DNA of 64,000 nt, from contig JAJFFV010000006.1 of NCBI GenBank assembly GCA_021776475.1, positions 806,001-870,000 of the forward strand, read 5' to 3'. Both the position numbers and the translations under genes were made by a program. Source of the stretch: Parvularculaceae bacterium. Its GTDB lineage: Bacteria; Pseudomonadota; Alphaproteobacteria; Caulobacterales; Parvularculaceae. Positions 49,495 to 58,921 of this stretch are shown piece after piece (position 1 is the stretch's first letter; the number at the start of each line of letters is the position of its first letter). The notes under the pieces are model-generated. The model made no database searches. It saw only the letters and a program-made list of their open reading frames with translations, and was not told the DNA's origin.

Positions 49495-51426
49495 TCACCG
49501 TATCTGGTCTGCTAGATTTAGGTCGCCGACAATTTGTTGTACCTTTGACGCGTCGCTAAAAGCCAAAAGCCGGAGCGCGTTTGCAACGACGATTAATGTT
49601 GATCCCTCATGCACAAATACGGCTGGTCCAATACCCAACCCAAGTAACGTTGCCGGTATCAACAACACGACGATGCCAAGACTTACCCAAAGATTTTGGC
49701 GAATAGTTCGGCTCGTCGCACGGCTCAAGCCTACAGCGAACGGCAGCGTTTCAAGGTCATCGGCCATCAGCGCAACATCTGCGGTTTCAAGCGCAACGTC
49801 GGAGCCTGCGGCGCCCATGGCGATACCGACCGTCGCGTTCGCCATCGCTGGCGCGTCATTGACGCCGTCGCCGACCATGGCAACCCCGCCCGCTTCCTTC
49901 AGTTCCCGGATTTTCTCAACCTTATCTTCTGGCATGAGATCGCCAAACGCCTGATCGAGACCAACTTGGCGCGCGATGGCGTCTGCAACATTTTGATTGT
50001 CCCCGGAGATCATCATCATCTTCACAACGCCCACATCTCGCAGACTTTGGATCACACGTTGTGCGGCAGCTCGCGGCGTATCCATGAGGCCGATTGCGCC
50101 GAGATAGGCATCGCCCCGCCGCACGATCATCGTCGTACGCCCGCGCGAAGACATCATCTTGACGTCGACGTTCAGTTCTTCGGGCAGCGGCTCGCCTTCC
50201 GTTTCGGAGAATAGAGCGGCCTTGCCTATATGAACCAATTCACCCCCGACCCGAGCAGACACTCCCCTCCCGGTGATGCTGTTGAAATCGGTCGCGGCGC
50301 GCTCAAAGCCTCCAAGCCGCTCGCGAGCGGCGCGCACAATTGCTTCCGCTAACGGATGGTCGCTAAGAGCCTCCACAGTGGCGGCGACACGGAGAAGTTC
50401 ATTTTCCGTCGCACCGCCAAATGGCGCGATTTCTACCACGCTTGGCTCTCCGAAGGTCAACGTTCCGGTCTTGTCGAACGCGATGGCGTCGAGACGGCCA
50501 AGGGCTTCCAACGGCGCACCGCCTTTGATCAAAACCCCGCCGCGGGCGGCGCGGGCGACGCCGCTGAGGATAGCGCTTGGCGTCGCAATCGCGAGCGCGC
50601 ACGGGCTGGCGGCAACGAGCACCGCCATTGAACGGTAGAAACTCTCCGCCGGCGTCTTGTCGAACACCAGCCAGGAAAGAGCCGTCACCACAGCCAGAAG
50701 GATCACGCAAGGCACGAATATTTTTTCGAACTTTTTTGTAAAACTTTGTGTTGGCGATTGGCGGGTATCAGCCTCGCTCACCATATCGACCACGCGGGCG
50801 AGCGTTGTTTCGGACGCAAGCCGCGTCACCTGCACTTCAAGACTGCCGGATCCATTGATCGATCCTGCGTAAACTCGATGCGCCGGCTTAACGGCGTCTG
50901 GTTTTTCGACAGCGGCGACCAGATCGGCGGCGGGAGACTTGTCCACCGGCGCGCTTTCGCCGGTAATCGGCGCCTGATTGACGGTGCTTTCGCCCTTCGT
51001 AACGAATCCGTCAGCAGGAAGCCGTTCGTTAGAGCGAATAATGACAATATCGCCGGGGACGAGTTCACCGACGGGCAGCGTCATCTCTCGACCCTCCCGT
51101 CGGACAAGCGCCTCCTCCGGCGCCAGCTCAGCCAACGCCGAGATCGCATTTCGCGCGCGCGTCATGGCGTAATTTTCAAGGGCGTGACCGATACTGAATA
51201 GGAATAGGAGCAAGGCCCCCTCTGCCCATGCACCGAGCAACGCCGCGCCGGCCGCCGCGACAAGCATGAGGAAATCGATTTCAAACTTACCGTGGGCAAG
51301 CTTCTCAATTGCCTCCTTGAGCGTGAAATATCCACCAAAAAAGTACGCCGCGACTAGAAAGCCAAAGCCGACGTTTTCTGGAAGCGCCGATATCTTCGGG
51401 CCTAGCCAGCCAATAAGCAGCGTCAC
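49495..51426 (-). CDS. P1B-4-type heavy-metal-transporting P-type ATPase
   Basis: A 643-residue reading from GTG 51426. Phosphorylation site DKTGTLTFGEP, TGES actuator motif, GDGVNDAPA hinge, and the class-defining membrane motifs SPC (AASPCALAIATP) and HEGST (FVHEGSTLIVV) put it in the P1B-4 group (CoaT/CzcP/CtpD; Co, Zn, Cd export). The first helix is incomplete from this start; the missing N-terminus is encoded just upstream in another frame (51427-51542). Confidence 0.88.
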   Translation of the reverse strand: MTLLIGWLGPKISALPENVGFGFLVAAYFFGGYFTLKEAIEKLAHGKFEIDFLMLVAAAGAALLGAWAEGALLLFLFSIGHALENYAMTRARNAISALAELAPEEALVRREGREMTLPVGELVPGDIVIIRSNERLPADGFVTKGESTVNQAPITGESAPVDKSPAADLVAAVEKPDAVKPAHRVYAGSINGSGSLEVQVTRLASETTLARVVDMVSEADTRQSPTQSFTKKFEKIFVPCVILLAVVTALSWLVFDKTPAESFYRSMAVLVAASPCALAIATPSAILSGVARAARGGVLIKGGAPLEALGRLDAIAFDKTGTLTFGEPSVVEIAPFGGATENELLRVAATVEALSDHPLAEAIVRAARERLGGFERAATDFNSITGRGVSARVGGELVHIGKAALFSETEGEPLPEELNVDVKMMSSRGRTTMIVRRGDAYLGAIGLMDTPRAAAQRVIQSLRDVGVVKMMMISGDNQNVADAIARQVGLDQAFGDLMPEDKVEKIRELKEAGGVAMVGDGVNDAPAMANATVGIAMGAAGSDVALETADVALMADDLETLPFAVGLSRATSRTIRQNLWVSLGIVVLLIPATLLGLGIGPAVFVHEGSTLIVVANALRLLAFSDASKVQQIVGDLNLADQIR

Positions 51427-51542
51427 GCCGCATAGAATTGAAAAACAAGTTCCGCCCTACCGCCAAGTAGGGCGTTAAGCCCATCATTGTGCTGATGATC
51501 GCCATTTTCTGTCTTGTGAAGTTGCCGGTTTGGGCCGTTCAT
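51427..51542 (-). other. Frame-shifted N-terminal segment of the P1B-4 ATPase
   Basis: An ATG at 51542 with a GAGGAA Shine-Dalgarno opens MNGPNRQLHK...NALLGGRAELVF, which joins naturally to SILCGVTLLIGWLGP in the ATPase frame and completes the first membrane helix. The frames change at a run of five T (minus strand, complement of 51441-51445); one more T would restore one frame. As sequenced this frame ends in TGA after FQFYAA. Confidence 0.65.
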
Positions 51543-51599
51543 TTTGTATATTCCTCGAAATTTCAATCGCTAGCGGTTTTCAATCACGCTTGTTGAATA

Positions 51600-51790
51600 A
51601 GTCTACGCAACACAAAGTCAGTTACCGGGCCCGGCGACCTTTAAGGTGGAGCCGCCGAACTTGGGGACAGACCTAGCGGCTCCTTGCTGGTTACGCCCGG
51701 GCTCTTCTCGTCCGCAAGAAGAGGCGTGATCGTCCGGCTGCCGCCTAACCCACAAATGGTTGGGTGACAGGACCAGAAGCTGCAAAAACT
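51600..51790. ncRNA. Strongly structured non-coding segment upstream of the metal ATPase
   Basis: In a 350-base gap (51543-51892) without a credible gene, several hairpins cluster: an 8-bp stem GGAGCCGC/GCGGCTCC (51648-51655 with 51676-51683), a 7-bp stem CTCTTCT/AGAAGAG (51702-51708 with 51717-51723), palindromes CCGGGCCCGG (51625-51634) and GCCCGGGC (51695-51702), and an ACCCA/TGGGT stem near 51750. On the minus strand it would be the leader of the ATPase mRNA. It matches no riboswitch class that I know. Confidence 0.4.
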
Positions 51791-51892
51791 CCAAGGATTG
51801 CGGACTCGCGCATCGAAGCGCGCTGCCAAACCGCAGCGCTTTGAAAAAAACTGCTATCAATGTCTGAGCTCAACATCGCATAAATCCGATCG

Positions 51893-52201
51893 TCAAATGG
51901 AACTGATCGACTCGATGGAGCTGGTATAGATATAGCCAGACTCCGGTTGATCAGTTTTCGCATTTTCCTGGATTAACCTGACAGCCTCACTTAACTTTTC
52001 CTCATCGCAGACAAGCTCAAGCTTCACTTCCGTCATCACGCGCGCGCCAAACTCGGTAGAATATTCCTGATTTTTTCCCTCAAGCGCCCGAAGAATACCC
52101 TTTACGTCGACAACGGTGATCTTTGAAAAGTCTGCATTCCGAAGAGCGCGAACAACATCCGCCGCCCGGCTGCGGTGAAAAAATGCTTTGATCTCTTTCA
52201 T
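51893..52201 (-). CDS. PII-like signalling protein of a metal efflux cluster
   Basis: A 102-residue protein of GlnB/PII type: MKEIKAFFHRSRAADVVRAL start, VVDVKGIL in the position of the T-loop base, TEVKLELVCDEEKL and a GYIYTSSI C-terminus. Such PII-like proteins are found next to CusA/CzcA transporters, where they may sense a nucleotide or metal state. It lies 53 bases after czcA. Confidence 0.82.
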   Translation of the reverse strand: MKEIKAFFHRSRAADVVRALRNADFSKITVVDVKGILRALEGKNQEYSTEFGARVMTEVKLELVCDEEKLSEAVRLIQENAKTDQPESGYIYTSSIESISSI

Positions 52202-52254
52202 GTACAGTTGCTCCTTATACGTTTAAATGATCATTTGACGTTACATGTGACGCA

Positions 52255-55200
52255 CTACTCGGCAGCGGCCACTATTGACTCTGAAAAGGACTCCACCGCT
52301 TTTTGAGCGCGGCGGTCAGCACGCGTTTCCATCCATTCATAGATCACCGGCAACAGCACCAGCGTCAGCAATGTTGAGGTGATAAGCCCCCCGACCACAA
52401 CTGACGCAAGCGGACGCTGTGTTTCGGCGCCGACACCGGAAGACAATAGCATCGGGACAAGACCAAGGATCGCCACGCTCGCCGTCATCAAGACCGGACG
52501 CAATCGTAACTCCGCGCCGCGGCGAACTGCTTCGGACACGCTCATGCCCTTTTCTCTCAACTCATTGATGAAGCTGACAAGAACAATGCCATTCAACATC
52601 GCAACACCGAATACAGCGATGAAACCGATTGCGGAGGGGACCGAGAGATATTGTCCGCTAATGAACAGCGCCAACAATCCGCCGCTGGCAGCGAAGGGTA
52701 CGTTGGCGATGATCAAAGCCGCAAATTTCACTGAGTTGAACGCGGTGTAGAGCAGCACAAAGATGAAGAAGATTGTAGCAGGAACAATGATCGACAATTT
52801 TGCCAATGCACGCTGTTGGTTTTCAAAGGCGCCGCCCCACTCAATCCAATAACCCGGCGGGAGTTCAACTTGGCTCGCAATGGCGGCGTCGGCGTCTTTG
52901 ACAAACCCGTCTACATCGCGGCCGCGCACATCCATTTGAATAACGGCATAACGCTGCAGCTGCTCACGGCGAATAAAGGAATAGCCTTCCGCTGCGCTCA
53001 CATTCGCTACTCTGCCGAGCGGAATGATCGCGCCGTCCGCGGTCCGCAACGGAATATTGCGGATTGATTCCATTGAAGCTTTCGATGCATCCTGAAGGCG
53101 CGCGGTGATATCAAACCGTCTGACGCCGTCGATCAACGTGCCGACTGGCTCTGCGCCGATCCCCGTCCGCACGACATTCAAAACATCGTCTGCATTCATG
53201 CCGTATCGGGCGAGTTCCGCACGATCGACCTGAATGCGGATTTGCGGCTTGCCGATATTGGCTTCGAGCGACAGATCGGCGGCGCCGGGCACAGCTGCTA
53301 TGGCGTCCTTGATCTCCTGGCTCAATCGATCCAACTCGCCGAGATCCTGCCCGTAAATTTTTGCGGCCAGCGTCGCGCGGACGCCCGATATCAGCTCCTC
53401 GACACGCATTTGGATCGGCTGTGTAAAGGCGATAACCGACGTCGGGACGGTTTCTTCAAGTTTTTCGCGCATTTCATCGGCAAGCGATTCAATCGACCGT
53501 TTGCGCGGCCATTCGCTTTGCGGACGAAGCGCCGTATAAATTTCCATGTAGTTAACGTCGGCGGTTTCGCCTTTCTCCGCACGTCCGATCATTGCGATCG
53601 TTGTTTCCACTTCCGGAAACTCGGAAAGCGTAATTTCAATTTCTTTCGAAATCTCGATCGACTTGTCCAGCGACGTCGACGGGATCGATGTAACCCGCCA
53701 CATGATCGACCCTTCCTGAAGCTGCGGCATGAATTCTTTGCCAAGAAAAGGAAAGAGCGCGAGGCTGGCGACCAGCAAAGCCGACGCAGACATCACAACC
53801 TTTGTCTTATTATCAAGGCACCATGACAGAAATGGCACATATCGGTTCTTGATCACGCGCACGAGAAGCGTGTCTCGCTCCTCTTTGGGTTTGAGAATAA
53901 GCGCGGCGAGCACCGGAATAATGGTCAGCGTTAAGAGAAGCGAGCCCGCCATGGCGAAGGTGATATTGAATGCCATGGGTTTGAACAGCTTTCCTTCAAG
54001 GCCCTCAAGACTGAACAATGGCAGGAACACGACGATGATAATCATGATCGCGAAGGAGATCGGATTAGCGACCTCGCGCGCGGCGGTAAGGACGGCGGCG
54101 GTGCGATTAACTTCGCCGCCTTCGGCGCGGCGTTCCGCCATGATGCGAAAAGAATTCTCGACCATGACCACGGCACCATCGACCATCATGCCAATGCCGA
54201 TTGCAAGCCCGGCCAGCGACATGAGATTAGCAGACAGTCCGGCCTCTTTCATGAATATGAATGCGATTAACATAGCGAGCGGCAATGCTGTGATCACAAC
54301 TAAGGCCGATCGTAATTCACCAAGAAAGAGAAAGAGAACAATGGCGACAAGGATAGAGCCTTCAATTAATGCCCGTTCCGCTGTCCCCACCGCTTTCTCG
54401 ACGAGTTCCGTTCGATCATAGATCGGTTTGACAACCACGCCATCCGGCAGCGCCTGCTCTACGATTTCGACTTTTTCCTTAACTGCGTCGACGACGTCCT
54501 TTGCGTTTTCGTTGATGCGGGCGAGCGCCATACCGAGAACAACTTCTTCGCCATCGCGCGTGACAGCGCTGAACCGCAAAGCAGGCGCCTGTTCCACATC
54601 CGCCACATCGCGCACATAGACCGGCGTTCCGTCTTTGACTTTGACAACGATGTTGCCAATATCCTGTGCGTCGCGAACCAACCCGAGACCGCGCACAAGA
54701 TATTGCTCCGAACCCTGATCGATATATTGGCCGCCGACCTGGCGGTTGTTGACTTCGAGGGCCTCGACGACGTCAGAGAATCCCAATTCATACTTGATGA
54801 GCTGAAGGGGATCGATCTTGACCTGGAATTGCCGCTCCTGTCCGCCCCATGACATCACGTCATCGACACCTGCCGCCGTGCGCAGAATGAGCCGCACGTT
54901 CCAATCCTGCAGCGTGCGTAAATCCATGTCTGTAATGTCAGCGTTGAGTTTATTATCTGCGCGCTCAAGCGTGTACCAGAACACTTGACCAAGGCCCGAC
55001 GCATTCGGCCCCATCTCGGGCGACCCGTAGCCTTCGGGAATGCGGTCTCGTACTTCTGCGAGCCGCTCCATGACGAGCCGCCGCGCAAAATAGATATCGA
55101 CGCTGTCTTTGAAGTAGACGGCGACGTAGGAGAGGCCGAAAAGGCTGACCGAGCGGATTTCCTGAACATCAGGCAGCCCCGCCATCGCTGATTCCACCGG

Positions 55201-55401
55201 AAAAGTCAGCAATTGCTCGATATCTTCAGCAGCGAGACCCGGCGATTCCGTGTAAATATTCACCTGAACCGGCGTTACATCCGGAAACGCGTCGATCGGT
55301 ACGGTCGTCACGGCGCGCCAGCCGAGAAAGCCAACGACCGCAAAGATCATCAGGACAAGGACTTTGTACTGGAGAGAAAATTCAACGAGTTTATTCAACA
55401 T
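52255..55401 (-). CDS. czcA: Heavy-metal efflux RND pump, CzcA/CusA family
   Basis: A 1048-residue inner-membrane proton-driven pump. Features: N-terminal helix, periplasmic porter repeats (TTVPIDAFPDVTPVQVNI near residue 30), twelve membrane helices with the GLAIGIGMMVDGAVVMVEN segment in TM4 carrying the Asp of the proton relay, and a second half repeating the fold. The long periplasmic loops and ENSFRIMAERR loop mark the metal (HME) branch. Divalent (Co/Zn/Cd) or monovalent specificity is not decided here. Confidence 0.95.
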   Translation of the reverse strand: MLNKLVEFSLQYKVLVLMIFAVVGFLGWRAVTTVPIDAFPDVTPVQVNIYTESPGLAAEDIEQLLTFPVESAMAGLPDVQEIRSVSLFGLSYVAVYFKDSVDIYFARRLVMERLAEVRDRIPEGYGSPEMGPNASGLGQVFWYTLERADNKLNADITDMDLRTLQDWNVRLILRTAAGVDDVMSWGGQERQFQVKIDPLQLIKYELGFSDVVEALEVNNRQVGGQYIDQGSEQYLVRGLGLVRDAQDIGNIVVKVKDGTPVYVRDVADVEQAPALRFSAVTRDGEEVVLGMALARINENAKDVVDAVKEKVEIVEQALPDGVVVKPIYDRTELVEKAVGTAERALIEGSILVAIVLFLFLGELRSALVVITALPLAMLIAFIFMKEAGLSANLMSLAGLAIGIGMMVDGAVVMVENSFRIMAERRAEGGEVNRTAAVLTAAREVANPISFAIMIIIVVFLPLFSLEGLEGKLFKPMAFNITFAMAGSLLLTLTIIPVLAALILKPKEERDTLLVRVIKNRYVPFLSWCLDNKTKVVMSASALLVASLALFPFLGKEFMPQLQEGSIMWRVTSIPSTSLDKSIEISKEIEITLSEFPEVETTIAMIGRAEKGETADVNYMEIYTALRPQSEWPRKRSIESLADEMREKLEETVPTSVIAFTQPIQMRVEELISGVRATLAAKIYGQDLGELDRLSQEIKDAIAAVPGAADLSLEANIGKPQIRIQVDRAELARYGMNADDVLNVVRTGIGAEPVGTLIDGVRRFDITARLQDASKASMESIRNIPLRTADGAIIPLGRVANVSAAEGYSFIRREQLQRYAVIQMDVRGRDVDGFVKDADAAIASQVELPPGYWIEWGGAFENQQRALAKLSIIVPATIFFIFVLLYTAFNSVKFAALIIANVPFAASGGLLALFISGQYLSVPSAIGFIAVFGVAMLNGIVLVSFINELREKGMSVSEAVRRGAELRLRPVLMTASVAILGLVPMLLSSGVGAETQRPLASVVVGGLITSTLLTLVLLPVIYEWMETRADRRAQKAVESFSESIVAAAE

Positions 55402-55412
55402 TTCATACGCTC

Positions 55413-56609
55413 CTAATGCCCATGGCCCTCGCCCATTTTCGACTTCTGGATGAGCGATTTGAGGAGAAAAGTATTTTCCGTGACAATTTCATCGCCTTCT
55501 ACGACCCCGCTGGCGATCCTGATCCAACCGCCGATTGCAGCGATTGTTTCCACAGCAACCGGCTCGATTTCATCGCCATCGATTTTGAAGACGGTCGGCG
55601 ACCCGTCCATCAAAACGACGGCGCTTTCGGGCAACGCCAGCGCTTCGTCGCCGCCGCCAGTTGCAATCAAGGCGTTAACGAACTGACCCGCGTGAAAGTC
55701 GTCATCGGCATTGTCGATTTCGATTCGCGCCATCAATGTGCGCGTGGTTTCGTCAAGCGCGTGCTGAAGCTGGACGACGCGACCCTCTTCCCAATGGCCT
55801 GCATCTGATTTGACGCGCGCAAGCACATCGATCTCGACGCGCGCCGCCTGTTCCGAAGAGAGGCGCGCCTCGACCCAAACTGTCGATTCGTCGCTGATCT
55901 CAACAAGCAGCCTGCCCGGGTCGACAAATTCACCAATGGTAAAGTCATCACGCACGACCGTCCCGGCTTGCGGCGCGAACAGAATAAACCGACCTGTCGC
56001 CTTGCTGGCGTCGCCCGTCTTCAACAATTCCGCAATTTCGGTCTCAGCCATGCCGTAAGAAAGCAGTTTTGCGAATGCCTGCTGTCGTGCAACCTCGGCT
56101 TCGAGATAGCGTTTTTCAGAAACAACATCGCGGCCGAGATTGCGAACGCGGCGCCATTCCTTGTCTTTGATCACGAGCATGCCTTGAGCCTCGGCCATTT
56201 CGACGCTCGACAACGTCACCACCGGTTCTCCCTCCTCGACATCCTGGCCACGGACCAGGCTTCGCGCAACAATCTGTGCACTGATCCGGGGTGCGACCTG
56301 CGCGGTTCGATAGCGGTTTGCTGTTACTTCACCGGGAACGACAATTTCGCCGGATATGCGTTGCGGCTTCAATTTCATTGATATGATGCCCTGCGCACTG
56401 CGCTCGGCGGCAGTCATTTCAATATGGCCTTCTTCTTCGTCATGACCGCCTTCGCCACCATGGTCATCATCCGGATTCGCATGGGATTGCGTCGTGCCGG
56501 CGCTCGAATTTTCGCTCGCGCTCATAGCGCCCCTGCTGATGACGAAAATGGCTCCGATAAGGAGTGCGGCGGCGGCGGCAAGTAAGAAAATTCTCAGTAG
56601 GACTGACAT
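55413..56609 (-). CDS. czcB: RND periplasmic adaptor, CzcB-like
   Basis: About 398 residues. The ATG at 56609 overlaps the czcC stop (TAATG) and has GGAG eight bases upstream. One N-terminal membrane anchor, then a His/Asp/Glu-rich stretch (DDDHGGEGGHDEEEGH, about residues 46-61) that may bind metal, a barrel-sandwich/lipoyl hairpin and beta-barrel domains. It ends with MGEGHGH, again His-rich. Confidence 0.93.
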   Translation of the reverse strand: MSVLLRIFLLAAAAALLIGAIFVISRGAMSASENSSAGTTQSHANPDDDHGGEGGHDEEEGHIEMTAAERSAQGIISMKLKPQRISGEIVVPGEVTANRYRTAQVAPRISAQIVARSLVRGQDVEEGEPVVTLSSVEMAEAQGMLVIKDKEWRRVRNLGRDVVSEKRYLEAEVARQQAFAKLLSYGMAETEIAELLKTGDASKATGRFILFAPQAGTVVRDDFTIGEFVDPGRLLVEISDESTVWVEARLSSEQAARVEIDVLARVKSDAGHWEEGRVVQLQHALDETTRTLMARIEIDNADDDFHAGQFVNALIATGGGDEALALPESAVVLMDGSPTVFKIDGDEIEPVAVETIAAIGGWIRIASGVVEGDEIVTENTFLLKSLIQKSKMGEGHGH

Positions 56610-57844
56610 TATAGAGTCTCCATCCATTCAAAGAGCGTTCCTGATGCGTCGAGCCAATCGGCCCATGCCGCCCAGGTCGACCCGAACAATTCAACACCGG
56701 CGCGTTCCGCCGCGTAGGTCTGATCCAGCTGCACGAGATAGTCGACGGCATTGATATCGCCGGAGCGCCAAAGCCGCTGCAGTACGATGCGTTGTTCATC
56801 CAACGCGCCAAGGCCTGTGTTGCGCCAGTCATTCCATGACTGCACAGTGACGGTATATCGCGCACCGGTTTCCGTTAGCCGCGCCTCTGCTGCACGAATT
56901 TGGTCCCGTATCGCCAGATCGGCGGCGAGCCTGTCCGCGCGGGCGGCCACAACTTCAGATTTTCGGGAATTGAAAATTGGTATCGGTACGGAGACGCGCA
57001 GGCCGGCGAAATCAGCAGACCCCTCTCGTCCATAGCTGGCGCCGATTGTTGGGTCAGGAGCGCGCTCTTTTTGCGCGACCTTGATCTGCGCGCGCAGCGC
57101 TTCTGATCGTGCGCGCGCTGCCCGCACTTCCGGTAATGCCATAACACGCGTCGGATCAATCGTAGGAATCTCCCTTGGTGGTTCGGGGAGACTTGGCCAG
57201 GAGGGGCGCACCTCTCCGACAAGGCCGACGAGATTTTGGCGCGCTAACGAGAATTCGCCTCGGGACATTGTTTCTTCCGCAAGAGCCTGCGAAAGCGTAA
57301 GCTGGGCCGTCAACAACTCTGACTTACCGAGATCGCCCGCGCTTGCACGCTTACGCGCGATGTCGGCAAATTCACGGGCGCCGGCCGCGCGCTGTAGCGC
57401 AATGCCTAAAATTGACTTTCGTGTCTGATATTCGGCGAGCGCCTTCAGAAGGTCTGAATAGAGCGATCGTTTATCGACTTCGAAACCCAGGGTTGCCGCT
57501 TCAGCTTCGAACCGACCCACCTTCGCGCGGCTGCCGCGTTTATTGGTGATATCAAAGGACTTTGAAAGCGTGACGGCCTTTAGATCGGCTGCGTCATCCT
57601 CGCTATCTTCAAACTCTCCCTCAATCTCCGGGTTATAAAGCGGGCGTGATTGCGCGCGTGAACGCGCTTCCACCGCTTCCACTTCAGCCCGAGCGCTTTC
57701 CAGGCGCGGATGAGTGCGCGCCGTGTCATCAAGAAAAAGCCGTAGCCCAGCTCCTTCGGGCGCCCCACTAACTGTTTGCGCGGCGACAGGGCTTTGCGCC
57801 GCCGCCAGTATGGCGAGCGCAAGCCCACATATTTTGATATTCAT
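56609..57844 (-). CDS. czcC: TolC family outer-membrane efflux protein, CzcC-like
   Basis: A 411-residue outer-membrane factor. Signal peptide to about residue 22 (AAQSPVAAQ), then long amphipathic coiled coils (RLESARAEVEAVEARSRAQ, and a second repeat around residue 250) as in TolC duplicated repeats. It forms the exit duct for CzcBA. First of the three czc genes; the His-rich small gene lies 59 bases upstream. Confidence 0.92.
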   Translation of the reverse strand: MNIKICGLALAILAAAQSPVAAQTVSGAPEGAGLRLFLDDTARTHPRLESARAEVEAVEARSRAQSRPLYNPEIEGEFEDSEDDAADLKAVTLSKSFDITNKRGSRAKVGRFEAEAATLGFEVDKRSLYSDLLKALAEYQTRKSILGIALQRAAGAREFADIARKRASAGDLGKSELLTAQLTLSQALAEETMSRGEFSLARQNLVGLVGEVRPSWPSLPEPPREIPTIDPTRVMALPEVRAARARSEALRAQIKVAQKERAPDPTIGASYGREGSADFAGLRVSVPIPIFNSRKSEVVAARADRLAADLAIRDQIRAAEARLTETGARYTVTVQSWNDWRNTGLGALDEQRIVLQRLWRSGDINAVDYLVQLDQTYAAERAGVELFGSTWAAWADWLDASGTLFEWMETL

Positions 57845-57903
57845 TGATCATCGTCCTCTTGGAATCCATTGACTGAAACAACGCGCAACCGGTGCGCGAT
57901 CAG

Positions 57904-58263
57904 TCAGATTCGCGGAGGACGGAATAGTGAGGACAGAAGCGTTTGCGGAACGAGGTCGCTCCGCGGTCCGGCAAGGCTGCCGGAGGTCAGGTGTTCAGTT
58001 CCCAAATCAAAAGCACCGCGCGCCATAATGTGAAAATGACAGGCGCCGGAATGGCAGTGGGTCGCATGCTCCGGGTGAATGGAGCCTTCGTCCACAGGCA
58101 TACCCTCATCGGAGGACGCCGTCTCGACCGCGCCGTCATGTTGAGTGGCGTGATGAATATCTTCTTCTGCGGCATGGGCCGGCGCGACAATGCCGATCGC
58201 GCCCCAAACCGCAATCATTAATACCGCTAAATACCGGTGCATATGCCGCAAAGCATTCATCAT
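57904..58263 (-). CDS. Exported His-rich small protein
   Basis: A 119-residue protein with a signal peptide ending at PAHAAEE (cleavage near residue 31) and a short mature part rich in His, Glu and Cys (HHATQHDG, HPEHATHCHSGACHFH). Small proteins of this kind often precede czc operons and may bind metal in the periplasm. No named family recognised. Confidence 0.75.
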   Translation of the reverse strand: MMNALRHMHRYLAVLMIAVWGAIGIVAPAHAAEEDIHHATQHDGAVETASSDEGMPVDEGSIHPEHATHCHSGACHFHIMARGAFDLGTEHLTSGSLAGPRSDLVPQTLLSSLFRPPRI

Positions 58264-58344
58264 TGTATAAGTGTCCTAACGCATAACTACTGACAAATCA
58301 TTATAAATTATCATTTAAGCTCGGTTCCGACCGCACCATGCGGC

Positions 58345-58899
58345 TCAAACAAACCGACGTACCTTGCCTTTGTAGTCGCGATATTCGTCACCATACTGCT
58401 CCTCTAACCAAGGCTCTTCAAGAAACGGAGCGGCTAAATAAAGTAGGGCCCATGCGCCTAAAAGTATCGATACAAAAATTGAGTTTGCGATCAACGCCCA
58501 TCCTGCAAGACCGATCCAAGTCACAACATAGATCGGATTCCGGCTCCACGCGAACCAGCCTGTGGTGCGCAAGCCAAGCTTTTCGCCAAACGCGTTACGC
58601 CACCCCATGCCGAATGTAACCCAAAAGGCAAGACCAAATCCAATTACGAACAGGGCGCCACCAGTCCCATATTGCACCAACGCGCGACCTCCCTGGAGCA
58701 GCTCGAACTGCAAGGCCGTCAATCCGATCAGCGGATATAAAAGGCCTCTGAACAAAAGCATAAAAGTTTTGTGCTGCCAGGCATCTTTGCTAGGCGGCGG
58801 CCAGAATTGAAATCGACGTGATATGGCCGCAGCCATAGACAAAACGAAAATGAGACCCGCTGACACCGCGGAGACTGTGAATGCGATTTGCGAAAACAT
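58345..58899 (-). CDS. ICMT/NnrU-like membrane methyltransferase
   Basis: About 184 residues from the ATG at 58899, preceded by GGAGGAG (longer frames start at 58917 and 58971). Four to five hydrophobic helices and a C-terminal RNPIYVVTWIGLAGW with EEPWLEEQYGDEYRDYKGKVRRF, the SAM-binding signature of isoprenylcysteine-carboxyl-methyltransferase-like proteins. Substrate unknown. It follows a related gene by 22 bases. Confidence 0.8.
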   Translation of the reverse strand: MFSQIAFTVSAVSAGLIFVLSMAAAISRRFQFWPPPSKDAWQHKTFMLLFRGLLYPLIGLTALQFELLQGGRALVQYGTGGALFVIGFGLAFWVTFGMGWRNAFGEKLGLRTTGWFAWSRNPIYVVTWIGLAGWALIANSIFVSILLGAWALLYLAAPFLEEPWLEEQYGDEYRDYKGKVRRFV

Positions 58900-58921
58900 G
58901 GAAATAGTCTCCTCCATTAAT

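Noticed and set aside
51618-51860. Two overlapping short minus-strand frames in the structured leader
   Set aside because: Low-complexity reading, no Shine-Dalgarno; explained by the GC-rich hairpins.
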